Translations under genes and position numbers: made by a program
The notes under the pieces: model-generated
What the model was told of the DNA's origin: nothing
Seen by the model: only the letters and a program-made list of their open reading frames with translations
The model's database searches: none
In this document: in pieces, positions 1 through 5,387 of the stretch
Layout: each line of letters begins with the position of its first letter
Numbering within the stretch: the stretch's first letter is position 1
Assembly: GCA_002407645.1 (NCBI GenBank)
Contig: DHNU01000034.1
Location: 1-9,326 of the forward strand
DNA: 9,326 bases
Source of the DNA: Ruminococcaceae bacterium UBA5408
GTDB taxonomy: Bacteria; Bacillota; Clostridia; Oscillospirales; Acutalibacteraceae
Direction of reading: 5' to 3'

Positions 1-675
1 AATCGCCTCGGTCGGCTTAATTTGATAGGCACCTGTTACGGCACCCTGTGAACCGACTTCTTCCCTTGAACTGCAAAGTATGGACAGCTCACAATTAAGT
101 TTTGTGTCCTTTAGCAATTCCACACAGCGAATTAAGGATGCAACGCCTGCTCTGTCATCCAAAGCGGCGGCAGAAATACGTGTTCCCAAAAGACTTCTCG
201 GTTTTGTATTAAAGACTATTCTGTCACCGGGACAAATAAGTTTTTCCGCCTGTTCCCTTGTAAGTCCTGCGTCTACTGCCATTTCGTCAATCGGCATTAC
301 TTTATCTTCGCCGCCGACCGAAAGATGAGGCGGAGTACTGCAGACAATTCCGTTCAGAACTTCCCTGCCGTAAATTTTTACGGGACTTCCCGGCAGCACT
401 CTGCGATCCACTCCTCCGGTGCGTTCCACTCTGATAAACCCGTTTTCATCGATGTTTGTAACGATTAAACCGATTTGGTCAATATGGGCGTCAAGCATAA
501 TATGATTTTTGGCATCTTTTTTTCCCAATTTGGCGACCACATTACCCATCTTGTCAATACGCACTTTCGCATACTTTGAAAGTTCTTCTGCTGCCGTTTC
601 TGCCGCACCGTTTTCGTCCCCGGGTGTTCCGGGTGCAGAGCAAAGTCGGAACACAAGTTCTTTTAAATGGTTCAA
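1..675 (-). CDS. M42 family metallopeptidase (glutamyl aminopeptidase / FrvX-like), 3' end outside window
   Basis: The visible part is the N-terminal 225 codons of a protein whose family is usually about 340-360 residues, so roughly the last third lies beyond the left edge. M42 enzymes are cytosolic, di-metal (Zn/Co) aminopeptidases that form large tetrahedral assemblies and trim peptides. The family signatures are visible in order: LDAHIDQIG at residues 61-69 (His64 metal ligand, Asp66 next to it), ALDDRAG at 171-177 (Asp173 the likely bridging metal ligand), and REEVGSQGA at 204-212 (Glu205 the catalytic base, Glu206 a metal ligand). The last metal-binding His would be in the missing part. 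The start is a TTG at 673-675: an in-frame stop lies three codons before it and GGAG sits nine bases upstream. It follows murD on the same strand after 125 nt. The family is clear; the exact substrate (glutamyl, leucyl or broad) cannot be told. Confidence 0.9.
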   Translation of the reverse strand, partial: MNHLKELVFRLCSAPGTPGDENGAAETAAEELSKYAKVRIDKMGNVVAKLGKKDAKNHIMLDAHIDQIGLIVTNIDENGFIRVERTGGVDRRVLPGSPVKIYGREVLNGIVCSTPPHLSVGGEDKVMPIDEMAVDAGLTREQAEKLICPGDRIVFNTKPRSLLGTRISAAALDDRAGVASLIRCVELLKDTKLNCELSILCSSREEVGSQGAVTGAYQIKPTEAI

Positions 676-681
676 TTCTTT

Positions 682-688
682 TCACTCC
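682..688 (-). promoter_or_regulatory. Ribosome binding site that fixes the TTG start of the M42 peptidase
   Basis: On the minus strand the motif GGAGTGA is followed nine bases after GGAG by TTG, the first start-type codon after the in-frame TGA at 682-684, which overlaps the motif. No ATG occurs in this frame until residue 43, which would remove the conserved N-terminal segment, so TTG is the best start. Confidence 0.6.
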
Positions 689-708
689 GTTATTTGCTAA
701 TATTAGTA

Positions 709-748
709 ATGAACAAATTCACAGAAATACGTTCTGCGCTTTGTTCAT
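709..748. repeat. Nested inverted repeat (hairpin or operator) upstream of the M42 peptidase gene
   Basis: The outer arms ATGAACAAA (709-717) and TTTGTTCAT (740-748) are perfect 9-bp complements. They extend by one more A-T pair (708/749), one T/G position and two further pairs (705-706/751-752). Inside lies a second stem, CAGAA (722-726) with TTCTG (732-736), around a 5-nt loop. No run of T follows on the minus strand, so this is not a classical intrinsic terminator. It could be a protein-binding site or an RNA structure in the leader of the peptidase gene. Its function is not known. Confidence 0.55.
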
Positions 749-766
749 TGCTTTACTGGATAATTG

Positions 767-819
767 ATTGGTTAACCTTTATAAGAAATATATATAATAA
801 TTAAAGCTCATTAACCAAT
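767..819. repeat. Inverted repeat overlapping the 3' end of murD
   Basis: ATTGGTTAA (767-775) and TTAACCAAT (811-819) are perfect 9-bp complements. An inner CTTTA/TAAAG pair stacks in the AT-rich loop. The right arm lies within the last codons of murD. On the minus strand (the murD transcript) no T-run follows, whereas on the plus strand six T residues follow, but no plus-strand gene precedes it. It may stabilise the murD mRNA 3' end or act as a weak terminator. The long AT-rich loop makes this uncertain. Confidence 0.4.
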
Positions 820-2186
820 TTTTTGAACTCTTCGCCCCTTGTTTCAAAATCGGGGAACATATCAAAACTTGCACATGCCGGAGAAAGTGAAACGACATCG
901 CCTTTCTCGGCCTCTTCACGACAGGTTTTAATTGCTTTTTCAAGCGAGTTTACCCTAATTATTTTAGGTGAACCCTCTTTATAATTCGGTGCGGATTTCA
1001 CACTCTTTTCGATTTTATCTGAAGTAGCGCCCATCAGCACAAGGGTTTTAACTTTCTCTACGACTTTAGGGCCGAAAGAGTCAAACGGAATGTTCTTGTC
1101 ATATCCGCCTGCAATTAAAATGATTTTTTTATCGAACAGCGAAAGAGTTCCATTCATGGTTCTGCTCGGAGTTGTTCCGATTGAATCATTGTAATACTTT
1201 ACACCGTCAAGCTCACGAACCAGTTCATTTCTGTGTTCAACACCGCCGAAATTTTTGGCTACATAAACCATTTTATCAATATCGACTATTCCCCATAAAG
1301 CGGAAACAGCCGCAAGATAATTTTCTATATTATGATTCCCCGGTATTTTAATATCGGAAGCATTCATTACAATAGTGTCTTTGCCGCCGTGGGACATTAT
1401 AATTTCATTATTTTCATTAAGCCAAGCACCGTCTTCGCATTTGTGCCTGCGGCTGAACATTCTTTTTTCACCACGTACAAAATCAGAAAACCCTTTTGTA
1501 ATTTCGTTATCATCATTTAGTATTGACTTTGAATATGCATTTTGATGAAGAACAATGTTCTTTTTTGCGTCTACATATTCCTGCATATCCTTATGCATAT
1601 CAAGGTGATTAGGTGTCACATTTGTGACAACGGCTATGTCCGGACTGCGCCGCATGGATATAAGCTGGAAACTGGAAAGTTCAACTACCGCTGCATCATT
1701 TTCTGAAATATTATCTATTTCAGGTAAAAGCGGATTGCCGATATTTCCGCCGAGGTGGACTGTTTTGCCTGCAGCTTTAAGCATTTCTGAAATTATAGTT
1801 GTTGTTGTTGTTTTTCCGTCACTTCCGGTTACTGCGAAAATTTTACAAGGGCATAAATCAAAAAAGGTTTCCATTTCGGAAGTTACCGCCGCACCGTGTG
1901 CCCGTGCTTCATTTAATTCCGGAATATAGTATTTCATTCCGGGGGTACGGTAAATAATATCTTCATTTAGGTTTTTTAAATAATCTTCGCCCAAGCAGAG
2001 TTTAACTCCTATATTTTTGAGTTCTTCTGCGGTTTTACCGAGTTTTTCTTCTGTTCGGCGGTCTCGGGCAGTAACATCAGCACCGTGCTTTTTAAATGTT
2101 TTTATAAGGGGAAGATTACTTCCGCCTATTCCGCAAAATGCAACTTTTTTACCTTTTAATGAGCTGTAAAACTTTTGTATATCCAT
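801..2186 (-). CDS. murD: UDP-N-acetylmuramoyl-L-alanine--D-glutamate ligase MurD
   Basis: This cytosolic enzyme uses ATP to add D-glutamate to UDP-MurNAc-L-Ala, the second amino acid step of peptidoglycan precursor synthesis. At 461 residues it has the normal length and the three Mur-ligase domains. An N-terminal Rossmann-like domain (about 1-110) binds the UDP substrate. The central ATPase domain has the P-loop GSDGKTTTTT at 121-130, VELSSFQL at 168-175, TPNHLDMH at 191-198, and Lys208 in YVDAKK as the probable carbamylated lysine. The C-terminal domain (from about 312) has GVEHRNE at 315-321, YYNDSIGTTP at 331-340, AGGYDKN at 359-365 and LSPACASFDMF at 434-444. The ATG start has GGAGG five bases upstream. 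The gene has its own promoter and is not accompanied by mraY, ftsW, murG or other division/cell-wall genes within the window. The assignment is firm. Confidence 0.97.
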   Translation of the reverse strand: MDIQKFYSSLKGKKVAFCGIGGSNLPLIKTFKKHGADVTARDRRTEEKLGKTAEELKNIGVKLCLGEDYLKNLNEDIIYRTPGMKYYIPELNEARAHGAAVTSEMETFFDLCPCKIFAVTGSDGKTTTTTIISEMLKAAGKTVHLGGNIGNPLLPEIDNISENDAAVVELSSFQLISMRRSPDIAVVTNVTPNHLDMHKDMQEYVDAKKNIVLHQNAYSKSILNDDNEITKGFSDFVRGEKRMFSRRHKCEDGAWLNENNEIIMSHGGKDTIVMNASDIKIPGNHNIENYLAAVSALWGIVDIDKMVYVAKNFGGVEHRNELVRELDGVKYYNDSIGTTPSRTMNGTLSLFDKKIILIAGGYDKNIPFDSFGPKVVEKVKTLVLMGATSDKIEKSVKSAPNYKEGSPKIIRVNSLEKAIKTCREEAEKGDVVSLSPACASFDMFPDFETRGEEFKKLVNEL

Positions 2187-2229
2187 ACATGCCTCCGAAT
2201 TTTTTTCAGACTTTCAGACTAATGTTACC

Positions 2230-2258
2230 ATTATACTTATACATGTAAAAAATAGCAA
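2230..2258 (-). promoter_or_regulatory. Predicted sigma-A promoter of murD
   Basis: Read on the minus strand, a -35 box TTGCTA (2253-2258) is followed after exactly 17 bases by a perfect -10 box TATAAT (2230-2235). Transcription would start near 2223, about 37 nt before the murD start codon. It lies just downstream of the predicted terminator of the C26 gene, which fits an independent murD transcript. Confidence 0.7.
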
Positions 2259-2270
2259 GTAACCTAAAGT

Positions 2271-2287
2271 AAAAAAGCTTTCGCCTT
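2271..2287 (-). terminator. Predicted intrinsic terminator after the C26 amidotransferase gene
   Basis: On the minus strand AAGGC, a GAAA tetraloop and GCTTT form a 5-bp stem with one G-U pair, running directly into six T residues. It starts 14 nt after the stop codon of the upstream gene and before the murD promoter. The stem is short, so efficiency is uncertain. Confidence 0.5.
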
Positions 2288-2300
2288 AAACCCATATATA

Positions 2301-3017
2301 TTATGTATAGCTTTTTGATGAATTAATAAAGGCTTTCATAATGTTCTTACTTTCTTCTCCGGTTTTTTGCATATATTCAGGATGCCACTGAACAGCCATA
2401 ACAAATTTTTTGCCCGGCATATAAATGCATTCTGCTATATTGTCTTTGGATATTGCGGCACATCTGAGATTTGGCGCAATATCCTTAACCGCCTGATGAT
2501 GCATGCTGTCAACCATTATTTCTTCGGTTTTTAAAATATCGTAAAGCGGAGTACCTTTACTAATTGTTACGCTGTGAACGCCGACATCGTAAGGCTTCTT
2601 CTGGTAATGCATAATAGGCGTACCCTTTACCTGTGCGGGAATATCCTGATAAACCGTTCCGCCGAGCGCAACGTTTATAAGCTGAATTCCTCGGCATATT
2701 CCTAATACCGGTTTATCAAGTTTTAATACTTCCTTTAACAGAAGTATTTCGAATGTATCGCGTCTTTCATCAATTTCACCGCAGAAACGCAGGGTTTCTT
2801 CCCCGAAAAGTTTCGGATGAACGTCCGGTCCTCCCGTAAACAAAAATCCGTCACATATTTCAGCTAATTTTTTTATTTCGGATTTTTCATTGATAAGCGG
2901 TAAAATAATCGGAACACCGCCGTTTGAAATGACGGCTTCAATGTAATTTTCACGCATCCAAAGTTTATTTTCCAGTGTATCGTAAAGCGGTGTTAAACCT
3001 ATAATCGGTTTCGACAT
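2301..3017 (-). CDS. Gamma-glutamyl-gamma-aminobutyrate hydrolase (PuuD-like) family protein, class I glutamine amidotransferase fold, peptidase C26
   Basis: The family hydrolyses gamma-glutamyl bonds, for example gamma-glutamyl-GABA in putrescine breakdown, using a Cys-His-Glu triad in the cytosol. At 238 residues it has the normal length of a stand-alone class I glutamine amidotransferase-like hydrolase. Key sites are FTGGPDVHP at 60-68 (oxyanion region), the nucleophile elbow GICRGIQLINV at 106-116 with Cys108, the family motif HHQAVKD at 173-179, and AVQWHPE at 208-214 with His212 and Glu214 completing the triad. The ATG start has GGAGG seven bases upstream. It is followed by a weak terminator and then murD. 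No other putrescine-degradation genes (puuA, puuB, puuC) are visible, so the true substrate is open. Since murD is next door, a gamma-D-glutamyl cell-wall peptide or a polyglutamate is an equally reasonable speculation. Family firm, substrate unknown. Confidence 0.88.
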   Translation of the reverse strand: MSKPIIGLTPLYDTLENKLWMRENYIEAVISNGGVPIILPLINEKSEIKKLAEICDGFLFTGGPDVHPKLFGEETLRFCGEIDERRDTFEILLLKEVLKLDKPVLGICRGIQLINVALGGTVYQDIPAQVKGTPIMHYQKKPYDVGVHSVTISKGTPLYDILKTEEIMVDSMHHQAVKDIAPNLRCAAISKDNIAECIYMPGKKFVMAVQWHPEYMQKTGEESKNIMKAFINSSKSYT

Positions 3018-3055
3018 ATTGTTTCCTCCAAATTAAATTCGTAGTTTTGATTTAC

Positions 3056-3085
3056 ATTATATCACAGTAAATTTTACCCTGTTTA
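3056..3085 (-). promoter_or_regulatory. Predicted sigma-A promoter of the C26 amidotransferase gene
   Basis: On the minus strand a perfect TATAAT (3056-3061) is preceded by TGA, giving an extended -10 (TGnTATAAT). An 18-nt spacer upstream is TAAACA (3080-3085), a 4/6 match to the -35 consensus. Transcription would start near 3049, about 32 nt before the start codon. A 34-bp palindrome begins only nine bases upstream of the -35 box. Confidence 0.65.
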
Positions 3086-3093
3086 AGAAAATC

Positions 3094-3123
3094 TGCATAT
3101 TTTTGCCTTGCAAGGAGAAAATA
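3094..3123 (+). promoter_or_regulatory. Possible forespore (sigma-G/sigma-F like) promoter of ypeB
   Basis: TGCATA (3094-3099) fits the -35 pattern of sigma-G promoters. It is followed after 17 bases by GAAAATA (3117-3123), which matches four of seven positions of the -10 pattern CATAMTA. ypeB is known to be a forespore gene in Bacillus, which motivates the search. The boxes coincide with the arms of the palindrome, so the match may be accidental, and the leader would be only about 13 nt. Confidence 0.3.
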
Positions 3124-3127
3124 TGCA
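3094..3127. repeat. 34-bp near-perfect palindrome between the C26 gene and ypeB
   Basis: The arms TGCATATTTT (3094-3103) and AAAATATGCA (3118-3127) are perfect complements. The centre, CCTTGCAAGG (3106-3115), is itself a perfect 10-bp palindrome. Only the dinucleotides between them (3104-3105 and 3116-3117) break the symmetry, so 15 of 17 position pairs match with no loop. It sits in a 125-nt divergent intergenic region, next to the C26 gene promoter and just before the ypeB ribosome binding site. Such unspaced dyads are typical of operators for dimeric or tetrameric repressors, but the binding protein is not identified. Confidence 0.7.
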
Positions 3128-3130
3128 AAC

Positions 3131-3137
3131 GGGGTGA
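3131..3137 (+). promoter_or_regulatory. Ribosome binding site that decides the ypeB start
   Basis: GGGGTGA is complementary to the 16S rRNA 3' end and lies five bases before ATG 3143-3145. An in-frame GTG (3134-3136) is part of this motif itself and has no well-spaced site of its own, so ATG 3143 is preferred. Confidence 0.65.
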
Positions 3138-3142
3138 AATAT

Positions 3143-4417
3143 ATGAAAAGAAAAAAAATTTTTATGATTGTAGCAGTAATTGCCGTAATTGTTACTCTCG
3201 GAGGAACAACCGCCGCAGGTTTCGTAAAGGCCAACAAATACAAAACCAATTTGGAATATAACTATAAAAGGGCAATGTCCGATTTAAGCAGCTGTGTAAG
3301 CAATATACAGACAACCCTTAATAAGGCTGTATATGCAAATACACCTACACAGCAAAACGGACTTGCCGCAAAACTTATGCGTGAAACCAGTATGGCAAAA
3401 GCCGCTTTGGCAGTACTTCCGATAAAGGACAATTCTGTCGATAACATTACGAAGTTTATCACTCAAGTCGGTGACTTTTCAATGTCCATGTCCAATAAAA
3501 TTTCATCTGGACAAAAAATCACCGCTGAAGAATACAACATAATGAAAGGGCTTGAAGAGTATGCCAAAACCCTGCAGGCGGGTTTTCAAGATATAAAAGG
3601 AGATATTGATTACGAAAAGCTTTCGGAAAAATTCACAAAGTCTGCGGAGGATTTTACAAACTTTCCTTCTCTTATCTACGACGGTCCATTCTCCGATCAT
3701 ATCGGTCAGAAAAAGCCGCGCCTTACACAGGGAAAAGGAACTATTCCACAGGGTAACGCACAAAATATAGCCGCAGATTTTCTTAATACTACACAGGATT
3801 CAATTACACATACACAGGATACTGCGGGCGGACTTCCAACTTACAATTTTACGGGTAATGACGGAAGAATACGCATTTCAGTTACAAAAGAAGGCGGATT
3901 TGTTTCAACAATGGACAACTCGCGAAGTGTTACAGAGGAAAAACTTAAACACGAGGAAGCTTTTACAATAGCCCAAAACTTTTTAAAAAGCAGAGGACTT
4001 ATGAATATGAAAGAAAGCTATTATATTATAAGTGACGGAATCTGTACAATTAATTTTGCTTACTATAAAAACGATATTATTTTTTATCCCGATTTGATAA
4101 AAGTATCGGTAGCACTTGATGACGGAGAAATAGTACGATTTAATGCAACCGGCTATATCATGAATCACTATGAACGCAATGTTACCGCAAAAATTTCCGC
4201 AGATGCAGCCCAGCTTTCAGTAAGCCCAAAACTCAAAGTTAAAAAAAGGGAGCTGGCTTTAATTCCAACTCCCGGTTTAAGCGAAGTATTGTGCTATGAA
4301 TTTTTATGCGACGGCAGTAGCAATGACCGAGTTCTTGTTTATATTAACGCTACTACCGGATATGAAGAACAAATATTGATTTTGGAAAGCACCGACAACG
4401 GTGTTCTTACGCAATAG
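3143..4417 (+). CDS. ypeB: Spore germination protein YpeB
   Basis: YpeB is a spore inner-membrane-anchored protein. In Bacillus it is required to place and stabilise the cortex-lytic enzyme SleB and is degraded at germination. The 424-residue product is close to the usual length (about 450). A basic MKRKK start is followed by one membrane segment (about residues 6-28), which acts as an uncleaved anchor or signal. A helical, Ala/Lys/Glu-rich region (about 30-170) follows, and then the family hallmark FPSLIYDGPFSDHI at 174-187. The C-terminal half has PepSY-like modules at about 203-260, 267-340 and 348-412, ending in TGYEEQILIL. An in-frame GTG nine bases upstream would add three residues (MKY), but ATG 3143 is better placed after GGGGTGA. 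No sleB lies next to it: upstream is a divergent C26 gene and downstream the convergent arg operon. The identification is firm; the orphan position is unusual. Confidence 0.93.
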   Translation: MKRKKIFMIVAVIAVIVTLGGTTAAGFVKANKYKTNLEYNYKRAMSDLSSCVSNIQTTLNKAVYANTPTQQNGLAAKLMRETSMAKAALAVLPIKDNSVDNITKFITQVGDFSMSMSNKISSGQKITAEEYNIMKGLEEYAKTLQAGFQDIKGDIDYEKLSEKFTKSAEDFTNFPSLIYDGPFSDHIGQKKPRLTQGKGTIPQGNAQNIAADFLNTTQDSITHTQDTAGGLPTYNFTGNDGRIRISVTKEGGFVSTMDNSRSVTEEKLKHEEAFTIAQNFLKSRGLMNMKESYYIISDGICTINFAYYKNDIIFYPDLIKVSVALDDGEIVRFNATGYIMNHYERNVTAKISADAAQLSVSPKLKVKKRELALIPTPGLSEVLCYEFLCDGSSNDRVLVYINATTGYEEQILILESTDNGVLTQ

Positions 4418-4430
4418 CAGCCGTTTTTTT
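4398..4430 (+). terminator. Possible intrinsic terminator at the end of ypeB
   Basis: ACGG (4398-4401) can pair with CCGT (4421-4424), with an adjoining TG/CA pair and one bulged G, and the stem runs into seven T residues (4424-4430). The loop is about 14 nt and contains the ypeB stop codon. An alternative and stronger small hairpin, CACCG-ACAA-CGGTG (4390-4403), competes for the left arm. Moderate support only. Confidence 0.4.
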
Positions 4431-4459
4431 CGCATAAACAATAAGAACTGAATTTCAAT

Positions 4460-5362
4460 TTATCCTAAAAGACGTACAAGAACCGCCTTCTGTGCATGGA
4501 GGCGGTTTTCTGCCTCTTCAAAAATTTCTTTTGAATGTTTTTCAAAAACTTCTGCGGTAATTTCTTCGCCACGGTGTGCGGGCAGACAGTGCTGTACTAT
4601 GGCATCGCTTTTTGCCTGAGCCATAATTTCATCATTAATCTGGAATCCCTTAAACGCTTTGCGGCGTTTTTCAGCTTCTTCTTCCATGCCCATTGACGCC
4701 CAAACGTCGGTAATAATCACATCCGCACCCTTTGCGGCTTCTTTCGGGTCATTTGTAATACTGAAAGCCGGGTGTCTTACTGCAAAGTCAAGAACAGCCG
4801 CGTTTGGTTTATAGCCGTCCGGACAAGCAACCGCTACTTCCATTTTCATTTTTAGTCCGGCAACAATTAACGAATTCATCATGTTGTTTCCGTCACCGAT
4901 AAAGCACAGTTTAAGTCCCTCAAGACTTCCTTTATACTCGCGGATAGTCATTAAATCGGCAAGCACTTGGCACGGGTGGGCAAAATCCGTAAGTCCGTTA
5001 ATAATAGGTATTGAACCGTTCTTAGCTAAAGCCTCTACTTCAGACTGCTTATATGTCCGTATCATAATTCCGTCAAGGTAGCGGGAAAGTACGCGTGCCG
5101 TATCCTGTACCGGTTCTCCTCTGCCGATTTGAAGGTCATTTACGGAAAGAAAAATCGGAAGTCCGCCGAGCTGATACATACCTACTTCAAACGATACACG
5201 TGTTCTTGTTGAGGCTTTTTCAAAAATCATACCCAAGGTTTTACCTGCCAAATGGCGGTGTTTGATTCCGTGCTTTTGTTCGTATTTAAGCTGGTCGGCA
5301 AGATTTAAAATATCGGTGATATCCCGGCTTGTTAAATCGAGCATTTTAAGAAGATGTTTCAT
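4460..5362 (-). CDS. argF: Ornithine carbamoyltransferase ArgF
   Basis: The enzyme joins carbamoyl phosphate and L-ornithine to give L-citrulline, the sixth step of arginine biosynthesis, as a cytosolic trimer. The 300 residues match the usual 300-340. The carbamoyl-phosphate site is STRTR at 51-55, with HPCQ at 129-132. The ornithine side has the loop DVWASMG at 219-225 and HCLP at 258-261, which separate it from acetylornithine and aspartate carbamoyltransferases. ENRLHAQKA at 285-293 is the conserved C-terminal helix with Arg288. The ATG start has AGGAGGG seven bases upstream. It is the last gene of the argCJBDF operon, 25 nt after argD, and convergent with ypeB. I see no strong terminator with a T-run after its stop on the minus strand. 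The catabolic ArcB is a possible alternative by homology, but the context makes it biosynthetic. Confidence 0.97.
   Translation of the reverse strand: MKHLLKMLDLTSRDITDILNLADQLKYEQKHGIKHRHLAGKTLGMIFEKASTRTRVSFEVGMYQLGGLPIFLSVNDLQIGRGEPVQDTARVLSRYLDGIMIRTYKQSEVEALAKNGSIPIINGLTDFAHPCQVLADLMTIREYKGSLEGLKLCFIGDGNNMMNSLIVAGLKMKMEVAVACPDGYKPNAAVLDFAVRHPAFSITNDPKEAAKGADVIITDVWASMGMEEEAEKRRKAFKGFQINDEIMAQAKSDAIVQHCLPAHRGEEITAEVFEKHSKEIFEEAENRLHAQKAVLVRLLG
4481..4509 (+). terminator. GC-rich hairpin inside the 3' end of argF, possible back-up terminator for ypeB transcripts
   Basis: AACCGCCT (4481-4488) and AGGCGGTT (4500-4507) form a perfect 8-bp stem around an 11-nt loop. On the plus strand the stem runs into T residues 4506-4509. 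Since ypeB is transcribed toward it, it could stop read-through. The same bases encode the conserved ArgF tail ENRLHAQKAV, so the structure could be a by-product of coding. Confidence 0.3.
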
Positions 5363-5387
5363 AAGTTGCCCTCCTGAATATTTATAT

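Noticed and set aside
465..656. Minus-strand open frame of 63 codons starting with ATG
   Set aside because: It is out of frame within the M42 peptidase gene, whose true frame shows the metal-binding motifs.
697..706. 10-bp palindrome CTAATATTAG, and GGTTAACC at 770-777
   Set aside because: Short AT-rich palindromes like these are expected by chance in such intergenic DNA; only the longer dyads nearby were kept.
2204..2220. Two tandem copies of an 8-bp unit TTTCAGAC in the murD leader
   Set aside because: Too short and only two copies; it may affect little more than the leader and cannot be distinguished from chance.
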